DNA of 64,000 nucleotides, from assembly GCA_021776475.1 (NCBI GenBank), contig JAJFFV010000006.1, positions 434,001-498,000 of the forward strand, in the 5' to 3' direction. The DNA is from Parvularculaceae bacterium (GTDB lineage: Bacteria > Pseudomonadota > Alphaproteobacteria > Caulobacterales > Parvularculaceae). The translations under genes and the position numbers were made by a program. The notes beneath the pieces were generated by a model. The model saw nothing but the letters and a program-made list of their open reading frames with translations, made no database searches and was not told the origin of the DNA. Numbering within the stretch: position 1 is the stretch's first letter; the number at the start of each line of letters is the position of its first letter. Positions 36,423-46,562 of the stretch are shown here, piece after piece.

Positions 36423-38105
36423 ATGTCAGATATGCTCAAAATAAGCATAGCTCAAATCGCACCGGTCGTTGGAGACATCGACGGCAATGTGAAAAAAATT
36501 TCCGCGGCTCGAAAAAAAGCGGCGGCGCGGGGTGTTGATCTTGTGATTTTGCCGGAACTGGTCGTCAGTGGCTATCCGCCCGAAGACTTGGTGCTCAAGC
36601 CTGCCTATCAAATCGCGTGCCGCGAAGCGGTTTATCAACTTGCGCGCGAAACCAATGATGGCGGCCCGGCGGTCTTGATAGGTGCACCTTGGACGGAAAC
36701 CGAACAGGGCGGGGGCAAACCCTTCAATGCCGCCCTTTTTTGTGATCGTGGCGAGGTCGTTGCGATCGTCTACAAAACCCGGCTGCCCAACTACGGCGTT
36801 TTCGACGAGCCACGCCGCTACCGTGCTGGGAAAGGGCATGCGCCGGTTCAGTTTCGTGGCGTTAAACTTGGGATCATGATTTGTGAAGATATGTGGTATC
36901 CGGAGGCAGCGACAGAATTAAAAGAACAAGGCGCGGAGTTGCTGATCGTGCCGCATGGCTCGCCGTTTCGGGTTACAGCGCAGGCTGAACGATTTGCTAT
37001 AGCCGACGCCAGGATCGCCGAAACCGGCTTGCCGGTGATTTTCGTAAATCAGCTTGGCGGCCAGGACGAGTTGATCTTCGACGGCGCATCATTTGTTGCC
37101 GGGAGTGATGGCGACAGGTTTTTGGCGCCTGCGTTTGAAGAAGGTGTATTTCTGACGCAGTGGGCCAAACGGGACGATAAATGGGTATGTACAGAAGGCC
37201 CGGAAGCGATCTGGCCGACCGAACGTGAAATGATGTATCAGGCGTTGGTCGTCGGGGTGAGGGAGTATGTCAACAAAAACCATTTTCCAGGTGTTTTTAT
37301 AGGCCTTTCTGGTGGTGTGGATTCGGCTCTCACAGCGGCGATCGCTGTAGATGCTCTTGGGCCGGATCGGGTGCGATGTGTGATGTTGCCGTCACGCTAC
37401 ACCTCTACAGAGAGCCTGACGGACGCTAAAGAATGTGCGGCCGGTCTTGGTGTGTATTATGAAAGTATATCGATCGAACCAGCGGTCGGGGCATTCGATG
37501 AAATGCTCTCTCCTATATTTCAAGACAGGGAAGCGGACATTACTGAAGAAAATATTCAGTCTCGTATCCGGGGTGTTCTGTTGATGGCACTTTCCAACAA
37601 GTTCGGCCATATGGTTCTGACGACGGGAAACAAGTCCGAAATGTCTGTGGGCTATGCAACCCTGTATGGTGATATGAATGGCGGGTATAATCCGTTGAAG
37701 GATATTTATAAAACAGATGCGTTCGCGTTGTGCTATTGGCGAAATAAAAATATTCCAGCGGGCGCACTTGGGCCACAAGGCCAAGTTGTTCCGGAAAACA
37801 TTATCACCAAACCACCCTCAGCCGAATTGAGAGAGGACCAGAAAGACGCCGATAGTTTGCCGCCCTATGAAGTGCTTGATGATATATTGCAGGGACTGGT
37901 AGAAGATGAACTGTCAGTCCGGGAAATCGTTGCCGGCGCAAATGGGCGCCCGCCACAGGAAGAACAGGTCGTTCGCAGGGTCCAACACCTGTTGTATGTC
38001 GCTGAATACAAACGCCGCCAGGCGCCGCCCGGTCCAAAGGTTACGGTCAGAAGTTTCGGTCGTGATCGGCGCTACCCGATCACCAACGGTTTCAGAGACA
38101 GTTAG
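36423..38105 (+). CDS. nadE: Glutamine-dependent NAD+ synthetase
   Basis: Final step of NAD synthesis: amidation of nicotinate adenine dinucleotide using ammonia released from glutamine. The 560-residue two-domain protein has an N-terminal nitrilase/glutaminase domain with the catalytic triad Glu45 (LPELVVSGYP), Lys118 (YKTRLPNYGVFDE) and Cys154 (IMICEDMWYPE). The C-terminal synthetase domain has the PP-loop LSGGVDSAL at 295-303 and the later LTTGNKSEMSVGYATLYGD. Length and order are those of bacterial glutamine-using NadE. No strong ribosome-binding site precedes the ATG; the second Met (codon 4) is an alternative. Confidence 0.96.
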   Translation: MSDMLKISIAQIAPVVGDIDGNVKKISAARKKAAARGVDLVILPELVVSGYPPEDLVLKPAYQIACREAVYQLARETNDGGPAVLIGAPWTETEQGGGKPFNAALFCDRGEVVAIVYKTRLPNYGVFDEPRRYRAGKGHAPVQFRGVKLGIMICEDMWYPEAATELKEQGAELLIVPHGSPFRVTAQAERFAIADARIAETGLPVIFVNQLGGQDELIFDGASFVAGSDGDRFLAPAFEEGVFLTQWAKRDDKWVCTEGPEAIWPTEREMMYQALVVGVREYVNKNHFPGVFIGLSGGVDSALTAAIAVDALGPDRVRCVMLPSRYTSTESLTDAKECAAGLGVYYESISIEPAVGAFDEMLSPIFQDREADITEENIQSRIRGVLLMALSNKFGHMVLTTGNKSEMSVGYATLYGDMNGGYNPLKDIYKTDAFALCYWRNKNIPAGALGPQGQVVPENIITKPPSAELREDQKDADSLPPYEVLDDILQGLVEDELSVREIVAGANGRPPQEEQVVRRVQHLLYVAEYKRRQAPPGPKVTVRSFGRDRRYPITNGFRDS

Positions 38106-38111
38106 GCGTGC

Positions 38112-39320
38112 TTATTTAACTTGATCTCGATCTTCTTCTTCTCGCGATGGCAGCGTTATTTCATCGACGATGATCACACGTCCACGCAATTTGCCTTGCT
38201 CTTTCAGATTTTCGACTTTGGTGCTCAACTCGCGCATCATCCGCAAGGCAGAAGCCGGTAAGTTATATGCCGCCGCTGATCCGATATCAGAGCTAGTGAT
38301 ATTACTCTTCGCTGAAAAAGGTTCACCGCCCGACAAGTCCGCAACGCGTGTTTCATAGATTTGAAATTCTATCGGTAAGGTGAAGTCAAATTCGACCTGA
38401 ACCTCAAGGTCCATGAATCTGATCAAATGATTTTTTATGTCAGCGGGCCAGTTTGCGAAGAAGAACGGGCGCGCTTCTTCATATATTCGTGAAACCTTGA
38501 CAGCGTTTCTAGTTTTGTAGGCCCCGCGCAGAGAGTTGACGTATTCGCGTGCATTTCTATCCAACTGGCTGGTTATGTTCTCTCTTGTAAAGGCACTGCT
38601 CTGAATTGTGGGACCGCCGAGGTCACCCCGAAAAAAGCCATAGATAACCTTGGCATCGCTCCAGTTCGGGTAAACAATCTGTGTCCTGATATCGTTAAGG
38701 CTCAGAGGAACTCCCTTAATTGTTACAAGCTTGGCGACATCCAGTGGTTCCTTGCCAGGACCCACTTTTAAGGTCGAAGGATTTTGCATTGGATATTTTA
38801 TCGCTATTTGCTCGATCGTGATCGCGTTATACAGATTAAGCCAGTAGGCGAGCTGTTCGTTCCGGTTCAGTCTTGTAATATCGACCTGATTGCCGACACG
38901 CTCCAGATCGATTTTGTACTCCGTAAGCGCTGATTTAAGTTCGTCATCAAGACCAGAGAAGAAAATCTTGTTCCCTTCGAGCCTGAACGCAGAATCGTGA
39001 CCTTGAATTAAACGCGTTCCAACCATCGGTTCCGGTCTCGAAGCGCGGGTTCGCTCCGATGGTCCCATATAGATAACCATGGCGCGGAGCATTTCGCCCC
39101 AGATCGCGTAGTCTATCGTAACCCGGTTACGTTTCACTGCGGGTGCCGGCTTAAACACCAAATAGGTTGCAGCAGCCTCTGGCTTCGGTGGTAGTTCAGC
39201 CGTTGGTGTTTGCTCAAGGGCAGCAGACTGTCGAGAGACGGCAGTGTCTGACGAAGGCCCACTGGTTGCGCATGCCCCAACCGCCGCGCACAAGATAGTC
39301 GTATAAATTAGTCGCTTCAT
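38112..39320 (-). CDS. DUF547 lipoprotein
   Basis: Lipoprotein of 402 residues with a signal peptide and lipobox ending V-G-A-C near residue 17, so it is probably tethered to the periplasmic side of a membrane. The DUF547 domain spans about residues 130-260: RNEQLAYWLNLYNAITIEQI, GKEPLDVAKLVTIKGVPLSL, IVYPNWSDAKVIYGFFRGDL. The family is found in many bacteria and plants; no function is established. AGGGGAA lies six bases before the ATG. It is convergent with nadE, 6 bp apart, and divergent from gltX. Confidence 0.88.
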   Translation of the reverse strand: MKRLIYTTILCAAVGACATSGPSSDTAVSRQSAALEQTPTAELPPKPEAAATYLVFKPAPAVKRNRVTIDYAIWGEMLRAMVIYMGPSERTRASRPEPMVGTRLIQGHDSAFRLEGNKIFFSGLDDELKSALTEYKIDLERVGNQVDITRLNRNEQLAYWLNLYNAITIEQIAIKYPMQNPSTLKVGPGKEPLDVAKLVTIKGVPLSLNDIRTQIVYPNWSDAKVIYGFFRGDLGGPTIQSSAFTRENITSQLDRNAREYVNSLRGAYKTRNAVKVSRIYEEARPFFFANWPADIKNHLIRFMDLEVQVEFDFTLPIEFQIYETRVADLSGGEPFSAKSNITSSDIGSAAAYNLPASALRMMRELSTKVENLKEQGKLRGRVIIVDEITLPSREEEDRDQVK

Positions 39321-39499
39321 GAATTTCCCCTGGATTGACTGAAGGATTTTCCTTCAAAAACGCCCATGGCGCCAACCTCGTCATTGCAACCGCGTATTTC
39401 AAGCAAATTTTCTGTAAGATTCTGATTATTCTCCGGAAATTTGACCCGAATTGCGGGAAGGTATATGGCATCGCTCCTCTGGATATGAAGGTTCCTACT

Positions 39500-40846
39500 A
39501 TGTCGTCTGTCAAAGTACGTTTTGCTCCCTCACCGACGGGCAAAATACATGTGGGCAATGTTCGTGCTGCGCTCCTCAACTGGCTGTTTGCTAGAAAAGA
39601 AGGCGGTGTATTCATGTTGCGGTCAGATGATACTGACCAGGCCCGCTCAACAAAAGAATTCGAAGGCGGCATTTTCAGGGATTTGGCGTGGCTCGGGTTG
39701 GAACATCAGGAGTTCGCTCGTCAATCCGAACGATTTGACCTATATGATCAGGCCGCACGGTGGCTGAAGGACCAAAACCTCCTTTATCCTTGTTACGAGT
39801 CTGCAGAAGAACTGGACCGAAAACGAAAACTTCAACGCGCACGAGGGTTGCCGCCTGTCTATGATCGAGCAGCCTTGGATCTGACCAGTGAGCAAAGAAG
39901 CGATTACGAATCGGAAGGGCGGCGTCCTCATTGGCGGTTCAAACTGTCTCAACTACCGGTGAGTTGGGAAGATCTCATCCGGGGATCGGTCACAGTAGAC
40001 ACGGCTGCTGTCTCCGATCCGGTTTTGATAAGGGAAGATGGTCAATACCTTTATACATTGCCGTCCTGTGTAGATGACGTTGATCTTGGTATCACACATG
40101 TCATCAGGGGGGAGGATCACGTCACGAATACCGCGACACAGGTCGAGCTCTTTCGCCGCTTGATTTCATTCAACGGCGACGGAGCGATGCCGTCGTTTGC
40201 CCATCATTCCTTGCTTGTCGGTGCAGACGGGCAGGGACTGTCAAAGCGGCTAGGCTCACTTTCCATTGACGCTCTTCGAGCCCAGGGCATCGAGCCACAA
40301 GCCATCACAAGTTTCCTAGCGCGCCTCGGTACATCGGATCCGGTATCGCCGCATACGGATATTGATGATCTCGTAGAAGGGTTTTCATTTTCAAAGATGG
40401 GTCGGGCCCCTGCACGGTTTGACCTCGATGAAATGAAACAGCTGAACGCCAAGATTCTACATGAAACGCCGTTTGCGAATGTAGCTGACCGACTTAAATC
40501 GATGGCGGTGAATGAGGACCTCTGGGAATCCGTCAAAGGGAATATCGAAAAACTGTCAGACGCCGCTGATTGGCTGGCAGTTGTTCACGGCGAAATCGAA
40601 CCGGTAATCGGTGACAAACCCTATACGGATGAGGCAGCAGCATTTGTACCTGATGATTTGGACGAAAGCAGTTGGGCTACGCTAGTCGAGCAGCTAAAAG
40701 ACAAAACAGGCCGGAAAGGCAAACAGCTTTTTATGCCGCTTCGGTTAGCGCTAACCGGCCAGGAGCACGGCCCTGATATGTCGGTGCTCTTCCGGATGAT
40801 TGGCGCTGAAAAAGCGCGGGCGAGACTGCAGGGAAAGCGCGCCTAA
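39500..40846 (+). CDS. gltX: Glutamate--tRNA ligase
   Basis: Class I aminoacyl-tRNA synthetase charging tRNA-Glu, and in many Alphaproteobacteria also tRNA-Gln before amidation. VRFAPSPTGKIHVGNVRAA holds the HIGH-type motif and LSKRLGSLS the KMSKS-type loop, and DVDLGITHVIRGEDHVTNTA is a strong family signature. The 448-residue length is normal. The frame is open from 39335, but ATG 39500 has GAAGG eight bases upstream and gives the standard N-terminus MSSVKVRFAPSP. The 3' end overlaps the convergent LOG gene by 4 bp. Confidence 0.96.
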   Translation: MSSVKVRFAPSPTGKIHVGNVRAALLNWLFARKEGGVFMLRSDDTDQARSTKEFEGGIFRDLAWLGLEHQEFARQSERFDLYDQAARWLKDQNLLYPCYESAEELDRKRKLQRARGLPPVYDRAALDLTSEQRSDYESEGRRPHWRFKLSQLPVSWEDLIRGSVTVDTAAVSDPVLIREDGQYLYTLPSCVDDVDLGITHVIRGEDHVTNTATQVELFRRLISFNGDGAMPSFAHHSLLVGADGQGLSKRLGSLSIDALRAQGIEPQAITSFLARLGTSDPVSPHTDIDDLVEGFSFSKMGRAPARFDLDEMKQLNAKILHETPFANVADRLKSMAVNEDLWESVKGNIEKLSDAADWLAVVHGEIEPVIGDKPYTDEAAAFVPDDLDESSWATLVEQLKDKTGRKGKQLFMPLRLALTGQEHGPDMSVLFRMIGAEKARARLQGKRA

Positions 40847-41406
40847 AGCCTTGATGCCATCAAACGCTCCTCGGCTGCCGATATAACATCTTCCGCTCTT
40901 TCGACGACAACAAGATCATCACGAAGCTCTTTTGCGGCGAATCCGCGGTCGATAATGTGGTTCAACAATTCCACCAGTGGTGACCAAAAACCCTCAAGGT
41001 TGAGAAGGACAACTGGCTTTCGGTGCAAATCAAGCCTGGCCCAAGAGAGAATTTCTATAATCTCTTCGAGTGTGCCGATACCGCCCGGCATCGTGCAGAT
41101 GGCATCGCATTGCTCAAACATCAGCATTTTGCGTTCGTGCATCGTATCGACGAGCTTGTGATCTACGCCGTCCAGCACACCCTCCATCTCGACCAAAAAC
41201 TTAGGTATGACGCCGAAAACTTCGCCTTTATTATCGCGAACCGCACCTGCTACGGTGCCCATCAAACCAAGTTTTCCGCCGCCATAAACCAGGCGGACAT
41301 TTCTCTTGGCCATGTCGCGACCTAGTTTTGCGGCTGCATCTTCGAATATCGGGCTGTCCCCTGGCCGGGAGCCGCAATAAACACATAATGAGTTGAGGTT
41401 CGTCAT
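40843..41406 (-). CDS. LOG family protein (TIGR00730, nucleotide 5'-monophosphate phosphoribohydrolase)
   Basis: Rossmann-like protein of 187 residues of the LOG family, which hydrolyses the N-glycosidic bond of (cytokinin) nucleoside monophosphates. SLCVYCGSRPGDSP at the N-terminus, LVYGGGKLGLMGTVA, and the hallmark MPGGIGTLEEIIEILSWAR with its P-G-G-x-G-T-x-x-E motif are all present. The frame reaches 41448, but MTNLNSLCVYCGS starting at 41406 is the family-like N-terminus. The ribosome-binding site is weak for both. Confidence 0.92.
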   Translation of the reverse strand: MTNLNSLCVYCGSRPGDSPIFEDAAAKLGRDMAKRNVRLVYGGGKLGLMGTVAGAVRDNKGEVFGVIPKFLVEMEGVLDGVDHKLVDTMHERKMLMFEQCDAICTMPGGIGTLEEIIEILSWARLDLHRKPVVLLNLEGFWSPLVELLNHIIDRGFAAKELRDDLVVVERAEDVISAAEERLMASRL

Positions 41407-41535
41407 TAATATCCGTTTCTTTGTTCGCTGGTCATGTTGACCAGACATGCTAGAGTGTCACTCGGCCCAAGCCCGGACGGGATCGTCGGGGCGTTAAATC
41501 TGTAGACTAAAATAATTTTCAAAAAGGCTTCGGAA

Positions 41536-42519
41536 ATGCGCGTTGTTCTCTTCTTTCTTCTCGTCGTTGCTCTTGCGGTAGTTGGCTATTTCTTTGCCCA
41601 GAAAGCAGGATGGCTTGGTGAATATGGCACCGAGCCGGATACTATAGAACAAACGAGACCAGAAAGCGAGACCGTTGGTGAAGACACCGACACAGGGCTG
41701 AAACCGCCGCGTTTCGACATCGTTCGGGTTGATCGGAGCGGCTTCGCAGTAATCGCAGGTATTGCTGCACCGGGATCCGAAATTACCGTTTTCGCGAATG
41801 GCGACATTCTTGAGACCGAAACGGTTGGTCCGGATGGCAGCTGGGCGATGAATACCGAAACACCCCTCAAAGCCGGTCCGGTTGAACTTACATTGTCAAT
41901 GACGACAGAGGATGGGTTAACGGTGCAGTCAGATGAGACTATCGTTATTTATGTGCCGGAGCGTGAAGGGGATAAACCCCTCATTTTGCGGACGACGCCG
42001 GGCGGTGCCAGTGAAATCCTGCAACGACCTACCGATCCTGACATTAGCCTCGGCCCGTTGGCGCTCGAGACTATTGACTATGACGATGCGGGTAATGTGA
42101 TCTTTGCCGGTCGCGCTTCCCCCGGTGCCACGGTAACAGTGTACGCCAACAGCAGTTTTATCGATCAGGCGGTCGCTGACGAAAACGGGCGCTGGTCCAT
42201 ATCAGCAACAATCAATCCTGGCCGATATACGCTCCAGGTCATCCAACTGGATGAATTTGGCGAGCCTGCATACGCGCTTGAGTTACCCTTTGAAAGAGCG
42301 TCTTTCAGCGATGTGCAGTTTCAGGATGGAAACGTCATCGTTCAACCGGGCAATTCGCTTTGGGTCATTTCCCGCCGCATTTACGGGCGTGGCGCTCAGT
42401 ACACAATTATCTACGAAGCGAATGCGAGCCAGATCAGGGATCCTGATCTTATCTATCCAGGCCAAATATTCACTGTTCCCGAAGAAAACGAAGAAAGCCC
42501 AGACGGTGAAGCTGAATAA
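41536..42519 (+). CDS. LysM-domain protein with two Ig-like repeats
   Basis: Protein of 327 residues with an N-terminal membrane anchor (VVLFFLLVVALAVVGYFFA), two bacterial Ig-like modules recognisable from the repeated pattern A-x-P-G-(S/A)-x-(I/V)-T-V-(F/Y)-A-N followed by D-x-x-G-x-W, and a C-terminal LysM domain (VQPGNSLWVISRRIYGRG, then ASQIRDPDLIYPGQIFTVP). The LysM should bind peptidoglycan on the periplasmic side. This architecture is common in alphaproteobacterial LysM proteins of unknown role. It is convergent with the TIGR02466 gene, with stops abutting. Confidence 0.9.
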   Translation: MRVVLFFLLVVALAVVGYFFAQKAGWLGEYGTEPDTIEQTRPESETVGEDTDTGLKPPRFDIVRVDRSGFAVIAGIAAPGSEITVFANGDILETETVGPDGSWAMNTETPLKAGPVELTLSMTTEDGLTVQSDETIVIYVPEREGDKPLILRTTPGGASEILQRPTDPDISLGPLALETIDYDDAGNVIFAGRASPGATVTVYANSSFIDQAVADENGRWSISATINPGRYTLQVIQLDEFGEPAYALELPFERASFSDVQFQDGNVIVQPGNSLWVISRRIYGRGAQYTIIYEANASQIRDPDLIYPGQIFTVPEENEESPDGEAE

Positions 42520-43179
42520 TCAGGCGGCATTCTGAGGTGGTTTTGGTACGGGAACGGCGATCAGGTTCATCGCAATTGAAATCCTGTCATGTGTACCCTT
42601 GTGGGGGCGAACACCGTGCGTTAGCCATGACGGAAAACCGATAAGCCGGCCCGGTTTGGGCAACACTGTAATTTCGGTTCTCTCTTTATTGCCCTCAGCA
42701 TCTTGTACCGTCAGATCAGGTACTGTCATCTTGTTTAGCGGAAACCGTGGATCTTGCAGGACCAGATAGCCGCTGTCATTGGTTCCACCATCATCAACAT
42801 AATAAACCGCTGACCAGAATGCACCTGGATGTGCGTGGTACTGATTTGACGCACCCGGTGGTGACACATTTGCCCAGGCTTGCATGGACCAGGCGTAACG
42901 AGGCTGATCATCTTTCATGCCCGCGTCATGTGTGAACTTGTTGCACATCTCTATTGCAGTGACAGCAACGGTTTTCATTTCCTCACCACCCCAGGCGAGC
43001 AAATCGTCTTTGGAATGCCAGCCGTTGAAGTTCGACCGATTGATGCCCGGATCTTCTGATTTTTTTTTCATAATTGTTTGACGGAGACCTTCGTTCACGC
43101 TGGCGGCATCGGGGATGGTCGCATCAAGAACCAGCGTTGGAAAAAGGGTTCTTACCTGCAAGTTCTCAGGCTCACTCAT
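42520..43179 (-). CDS. TIGR02466 family putative 2OG-Fe(II) oxygenase
   Basis: Double-stranded beta-helix protein of 219 residues of the TIGR02466/PF13759 family. NQYHAHPGAFWSAVYYVD provides the first metal-binding His cluster and SGYLVLQDPRFP follows. GRLIGFPSWLTHGVRPHKG supplies the distal His, and the Arg in DRISIAMNL the 2-oxoglutarate carboxylate contact. Substrate is unknown; relatives occur in marine bacteria and phages. It has a short gap to the RND permease (21 bp) and the same direction, but the RND stop comes first, so it lies downstream of that operon and may be co-transcribed. Confidence 0.85.
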   Translation of the reverse strand: MSEPENLQVRTLFPTLVLDATIPDAASVNEGLRQTIMKKKSEDPGINRSNFNGWHSKDDLLAWGGEEMKTVAVTAIEMCNKFTHDAGMKDDQPRYAWSMQAWANVSPPGASNQYHAHPGAFWSAVYYVDDGGTNDSGYLVLQDPRFPLNKMTVPDLTVQDAEGNKERTEITVLPKPGRLIGFPSWLTHGVRPHKGTHDRISIAMNLIAVPVPKPPQNAA

Positions 43180-43200
43180 ACTACTTGTCCTTATTGTATT

Positions 43201-46200
43201 TTATTCGGCGGCCGTTCGGTGATATTCGTCATCGCTGGTGGACAAGGAGATTTTCTCGGAAGTTTGGGAGACTGTCAATTGTCCTAACGGAAGAGGCGTT
43301 TGTCCGCGCAACCGAGCCAGCGCAACCGGACTGAAATCTCTGATCTCACGATAGGCGGCAAGAATATTTCTTGGAATCTGCACAGGTGCCGCCAACAAAA
43401 CTGGTGTCAGGATCAAAGTGAGCAAAGTTGAAAATGCGAGGCCGTAAACCACTGCTGAAGATAGAAGCACCCACCAGTCAGAAGTAGCGTTGCCAATACC
43501 GATTTGACCGCTAGCGAAATTCACATTGACCTCAAACACCATCGGTAGAAGACCCATGATGGTGGTTACGGTGGTCATCAATACGGGTCGAAGCCGTTGA
43601 GCCGCAGTACGTACTACAGCCTCTTCCACGGAAAGGCCCGTCTTACGCAAATGTTGATACGTATCGATCAGCACAATGTTGTTGTTCACAACAATACCGG
43701 CGAGCGCGACGATGCCCGTGCCGGTCATGATCACAGAAATATATTGTCCTGACAGCCCGATACCCAGCAGTACGCCGAATACGGACAGTACCACTGCCGA
43801 TAGTGTAAGTGCGGCGTGGTAGAAGGAGTTGAACTGCAGGAGCAGGATGAGTCCTATTGTAAACATGGCTGCCGCCATGGCGCCGACAAAAAACGCTGAC
43901 GCTTCATCACGTTCTTCTGTCGAGCCAACCAACGACCAGGAAACTGCTGGTCCGACTGCTTCGGCTAATTCACCGCTGTCGAGCCAGTCCTGCATAATTG
44001 CGATGGCTTTGTCCTGGCCGACGATGTGGCCGGAAACATTGGTATTGCCGTTGGCTTTGACATCGAGAACGCGGCGGCTATCGCGCCGTGTTACACGATC
44101 GATCTGCGCCTGGGGCACACGCTGGACAAAGTTGGAAATAGGTAGCGCGCCATTGGCTGTTTGAATGCGTAACTTCTCGAGGGCAGTGATTGTGCGCTCA
44201 TTTTCAGGGAAGCGTATACGGACATCAATCTCCTCTTCGCTGTCGTCCGGGCGAAACTTGTCAATCAACAGGCCGTCAGTCACCAGCTGCACCACGGTCC
44301 CAATTTCGTTGACAGAAACCCCAAAGCGGCCCGCCTGCTCACGGTCGACCTGCAAGGCCAATTCAATACCGGGCAGAGGCCGGTTGTCCTCGACATCCAT
44401 GAAGGTAGGCACTTCGAGCCCGTTCGTGACGGTCTTGCTGCTCTCGATAAACTCGCGGACCAGACTGGCCGCTTGAAGTCCCTTGGTTTCATCTTCAGAT
44501 ACTATCTCAACTTGTACATCCTTGCCGACCGGCGGACCGTTTTCCGGTTGTCCGATCTCCAGCACAACACCAGGTAACCCGAGTGTCATTTGCCGAAATT
44601 CTTCAAGGATGAGAAGGCTATGCTCCCGTTCTTCATACGGCGTAAGGTCGATATTCAACTGGGCGATCGTTTCGACAGGCGAGTTGTTGCCACGGCTGAG
44701 GGCCGGGCCAGTTTGCGTATAAATGCTCTCGATAGATTTGTGATCTTGGACTTTGCTCCTGACCTCGTTGGCAATCGCGAGTTTTTCTTGCTCGGAAATA
44801 TTTCCCCGTCCCTGAATGGTAATGTAGACTTGTTCACTGTCGCCACGGATAAAGAATTCAGATTCGGGGGCCGCGCGCTCGAATGTAAGTATACAGATAT
44901 TTAATACCAGAAATGCCAGCACAAGTGTTGCCAGCGGTTTTTTAAGAACCCATTGGACAAATCGCGCATATCGGCCGGTTAAGTTGTTAAGTGTCGTCGG
45001 ATCAATGCTATCGATGTCGATCTTCGGCTCGCTGTCTGTCTTGCCCTTCAAGTTTAGTTTCTTCTTCAGCAGATCAGGAATGCCAAAATATGATCCGAGC
45101 AACGGCAAAAATATCAGAGCCATGAACATCGAACTGGTTAATACAAAAATCAGAGTGATCGGGAGAAGCCGCATGAACTGACCAGGAATATCCTGCCAGA
45201 AAAGGAAAGGCACAAAGGCTGCTAGTGTTGTTGCTGTTGAAGCAACGATAGGCCAAAACATGCGTTTGGCAGCACTTGAATATGCCTCTCGCCGACTTGC
45301 GCCCTCGGTCATTCGTCGGTCCGCATATTCCACAATCACGATAGCGCCATCGACCAGCATGCCAACCGAAAGCACCATGGCAAACATTGTCAGCATATTG
45401 AGCGTGTAGCCCATGAGATTTAGGAAGCCCATGCCAATAAGAAATGAAGACGGGATGGAAATTCCCACCATAATAGATGATCGCATGCCAAGTGCTGCAA
45501 CGACGACGATCATCACCAACAAAATCGCCAGCATGATGGACGCGGTCAGACTACTCAGGATCGAATCTACAAAATAAGACTGGTCGCCAATAAAGTCATA
45601 ACGAACCGATTGAGGCCATGTGCTGGCGGCCGCCATTTCGGCAGTTATCACTTTCACGCCCTCAGTCATTTCGATGATGTTTGCACCAGTGCGCTTGTTG
45701 ACATTTATTCCTATTGCTTGCTCGCCGTTGAATTGAGCGAAGCCATCAGGGTCTTCAAACGTCCGTCTTATGTCTGCAATGTCACCAAGGGTAATCACAC
45801 TCTCCCCATCGCTGCGGATTGGAACAGATTGCATTCCCTCAACACTTTTAATGAGACCCGGGACTTTGACGGCATACGCCCCATCCCGAAACCGCATCGA
45901 ACCTGCGGTAATAAGGCTGTTGTTGTTGCGTATGGCCAACGCGACTTCCTGCGCATTCAATCCATAAGATTCCAAAGTGTCGGGACTAATGACAATTTCA
46001 AGCACTTCATCCCGTTTACCGACAAGATTTGCTTCCAATACGCCCGGCACAGCTTGAATGGCTTTTTGCAGCCGGTCTGCTGTTTGGTAGAGTGTTCGAT
46101 CTGGCGCATCTCCCGAAAGGATCACAGAAATAATTGGGAATTGCCGCTGTGCATTGAATTCTTCAATGAGCGGCTCCAGAGCTTCTGCCGGATATTCTCC

Positions 46201-46551
46201 ACGTGCCTTGTCGACAGCTTCGCGCACATCAATAAGCGTCTGGTCCATGTCGACAGTTACTTCAAACTGCAATGAAATCTGTGCTGCGCCCTCATAAGCA
46301 AGCGCGTTCATTTCTTCCAGACCCTCGAGGGTCTGAAGTTCAAGCTCGGTGGGTTTGATCAGCAAGCGTTCAGCATCTTCTGGTGAGATGCCTGGCAACG
46401 GTATAATAATCAGAGCCGCTGGGAACGTAACATCAGGATCGGCTTCACGGGGAATATTGATGAACGAGCTGACACCTGCGAACACCAGCACCGCCAATGC
46501 CAGCAGCGTGACCTTAGCGCGTTTAAAAGCTATATCAACAATGTGCGGCAT
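43201..46551 (-). CDS. RND efflux transporter permease
   Basis: Inner-membrane proton-driven transporter of 1116 residues with the twelve-helix, two-large-loop architecture of AcrB-like proteins. IPREADPDVTFPAALIIIPL is a typical N-terminal motif. In helix 4 VGMLVDGAIVIVEYAD keeps one of the two Asp residues of the AcrB proton relay, the second being Gly. Helix 10 reads GIVVNNNIVLIDTY in place of the AcrB Lys-bearing segment. This pattern fits RND subgroups close to heavy-metal or general efflux permeases, and the substrate is unknown. ATG 46551 has GAGGG just upstream. The adaptor gene lies 11 bp upstream. No outer-membrane factor is next to it. Confidence 0.93.
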   Translation of the reverse strand: MPHIVDIAFKRAKVTLLALAVLVFAGVSSFINIPREADPDVTFPAALIIIPLPGISPEDAERLLIKPTELELQTLEGLEEMNALAYEGAAQISLQFEVTVDMDQTLIDVREAVDKARGEYPAEALEPLIEEFNAQRQFPIISVILSGDAPDRTLYQTADRLQKAIQAVPGVLEANLVGKRDEVLEIVISPDTLESYGLNAQEVALAIRNNNSLITAGSMRFRDGAYAVKVPGLIKSVEGMQSVPIRSDGESVITLGDIADIRRTFEDPDGFAQFNGEQAIGINVNKRTGANIIEMTEGVKVITAEMAAASTWPQSVRYDFIGDQSYFVDSILSSLTASIMLAILLVMIVVVAALGMRSSIMVGISIPSSFLIGMGFLNLMGYTLNMLTMFAMVLSVGMLVDGAIVIVEYADRRMTEGASRREAYSSAAKRMFWPIVASTATTLAAFVPFLFWQDIPGQFMRLLPITLIFVLTSSMFMALIFLPLLGSYFGIPDLLKKKLNLKGKTDSEPKIDIDSIDPTTLNNLTGRYARFVQWVLKKPLATLVLAFLVLNICILTFERAAPESEFFIRGDSEQVYITIQGRGNISEQEKLAIANEVRSKVQDHKSIESIYTQTGPALSRGNNSPVETIAQLNIDLTPYEEREHSLLILEEFRQMTLGLPGVVLEIGQPENGPPVGKDVQVEIVSEDETKGLQAASLVREFIESSKTVTNGLEVPTFMDVEDNRPLPGIELALQVDREQAGRFGVSVNEIGTVVQLVTDGLLIDKFRPDDSEEEIDVRIRFPENERTITALEKLRIQTANGALPISNFVQRVPQAQIDRVTRRDSRRVLDVKANGNTNVSGHIVGQDKAIAIMQDWLDSGELAEAVGPAVSWSLVGSTEERDEASAFFVGAMAAAMFTIGLILLLQFNSFYHAALTLSAVVLSVFGVLLGIGLSGQYISVIMTGTGIVALAGIVVNNNIVLIDTYQHLRKTGLSVEEAVVRTAAQRLRPVLMTTVTTIMGLLPMVFEVNVNFASGQIGIGNATSDWWVLLSSAVVYGLAFSTLLTLILTPVLLAAPVQIPRNILAAYREIRDFSPVALARLRGQTPLPLGQLTVSQTSEKISLSTSDDEYHRTAAE

Positions 46552-46562
46552 CAAGCCCTCAG